From Kiritimatiellota bacterium (GTDB taxonomy: Bacteria > Verrucomicrobiota > Kiritimatiellia > RFP12 > UBA1067): a stretch of DNA of 6,135 bases. The notes beneath the pieces were generated by a model. That model did not search any database, had not been told where the DNA came from, and was given only the letters and a program-made list of their open reading frames with translations. The stretch lies in assembly GCA_009777165.1 (NCBI GenBank), contig WRML01000146.1, positions 1 through 6,135 on the forward strand, read 5' to 3'. The translations under genes were made by a program, and so were the position numbers. Each line of letters opens with the position of its first letter. Positions within the stretch are counted from its first letter, which is position 1. Below, piece after piece: positions 5,958 to 6,135 of the stretch.

Positions 5958-5985
5958 AGTTTCGAGTTTCCAGTTGCCAGTTTCC
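5958..5985. repeat. Heptameric tandem array, consensus AGTTTCC
   Basis: Four 7-mers follow each other: AGTTTCG, AGTTTCC, AGTTGCC, AGTTTCC, with a trailing AG. The array lies between the two copies of the hairpin element. It shares period 7 and a TTCC core with the array before pyrK, but has a different unit. Confidence 0.8.
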
Positions 5986-6046
5986 AGAAAACACATCACG
6001 GCTGCTTTGCGGTCTTGACGATGTTCGTGCCGCAAAGGAAGTTATT

Positions 6047-6134
6047 GCGTGACCTCTGGAGTGCGGCGGCTTGGCGCCCCCTTCTCGACTGGAGCCTGCT
6101 CCACGTGCCAACGCCCGGCCACACACACCAAGAC
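6047..6134. repeat. Dispersed hairpin element, copy B
   Basis: Copy B lies 190 bp after copy A and runs to within one base of the window edge, so it may be longer. The TGGAGC/GCTCCA stem is kept, with the turn changed from TT to CT, while the GCGGCGGC stem is broken by two changes on its 3' side. Weaker similarity to copy A extends about 16 bases to the left (CGCAA, then a G/A-rich run). Confidence 0.7.
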
Positions 6135-6135
6135 C

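Larger units (their letters stand above)
5780..6135. other. Non-coding region after pyrK with dispersed repeats
   Basis: I find no convincing gene here on either strand. Open frames are short, run over repeats, and lack ribosome sites or recognisable protein features. The stretch holds two copies of a hairpin-rich ~90-bp element and one heptamer array, listed separately. The first GC-rich hairpin, 93 bases after the pyrK stop and followed by only TTT, is a poor match for an intrinsic terminator. Confidence 0.6.

Noticed and set aside
5598..6035. Minus-strand frame of 145 codons
   Set aside because: It reads across the heptamer array, the hairpin repeat and the antisense of pyrK, so it is not a plausible gene.
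5857..6134. Integron attC site or IS end
   Set aside because: The two short stems lack the attC core sites, and no integrase or transposase is present.

Overview
This is a GC-rich bacterial window with four protein genes, all in intact frames. One of them runs off the left edge. The chromosome probably belongs to the PVC group, and I lean towards Kiritimatiellota or a related verrucomicrobial lineage. That guess rests on three things: a Hanks-type kinase joined to double zinc ribbons, a membrane segment and helical-hairpin repeats; heptameric ATTCC-type arrays between genes; and a dispersed element with GCGGCGGC and TGGAGC/GCTCCA stems. I remember such arrays and stems from genomes of that lineage, so the assignment is soft.

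Left part (1-1798, minus strand): a partial gene of the ELM1-like family (Pfam Mito_fiss_Elm1) occupies 1-662. Its far end, about positions 1-95, dissolves into G and C homopolymers that look like a poor contig end. Upstream of it, also on the minus strand, is an exported protein of 358 aa with a zincin-type HEWLH motif (722-1798). I do not recognise its family. Each gene has a credible sigma70-like promoter directly upstream.

Centre (1799-4883): a 208-bp divergent control region carries the promoter of the exported protein, a perfect 13-bp inverted repeat and a small palindrome. The plus-strand gene that follows encodes a membrane-anchored serine/threonine kinase of 958 aa, read from a GTG start. 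Its order is kinase domain, two CxxC zinc ribbons, a helical cytoplasmic region, one transmembrane helix, and an extracytoplasmic region built from a duplicated ~120-residue module. The divergent arrangement suggests, but does not prove, that the kinase and the putative exported peptidase share a control region or a process.

Right part (4884-6135): a gap of 116 bp is largely filled with 7-bp repeats that reach the start codon of a pyrK-like gene, the electron-transfer subunit of class 1B dihydroorotate dehydrogenase. The final 356 bp hold no convincing gene. They contain two diverged copies of a ~90-bp element with hairpin potential and another short heptamer array.

The least explained items are the kinase's duplicated extracytoplasmic module, the HEWLH exported protein beside it, the inverted repeat between them, and the period-7 arrays in three of the four non-coding stretches.
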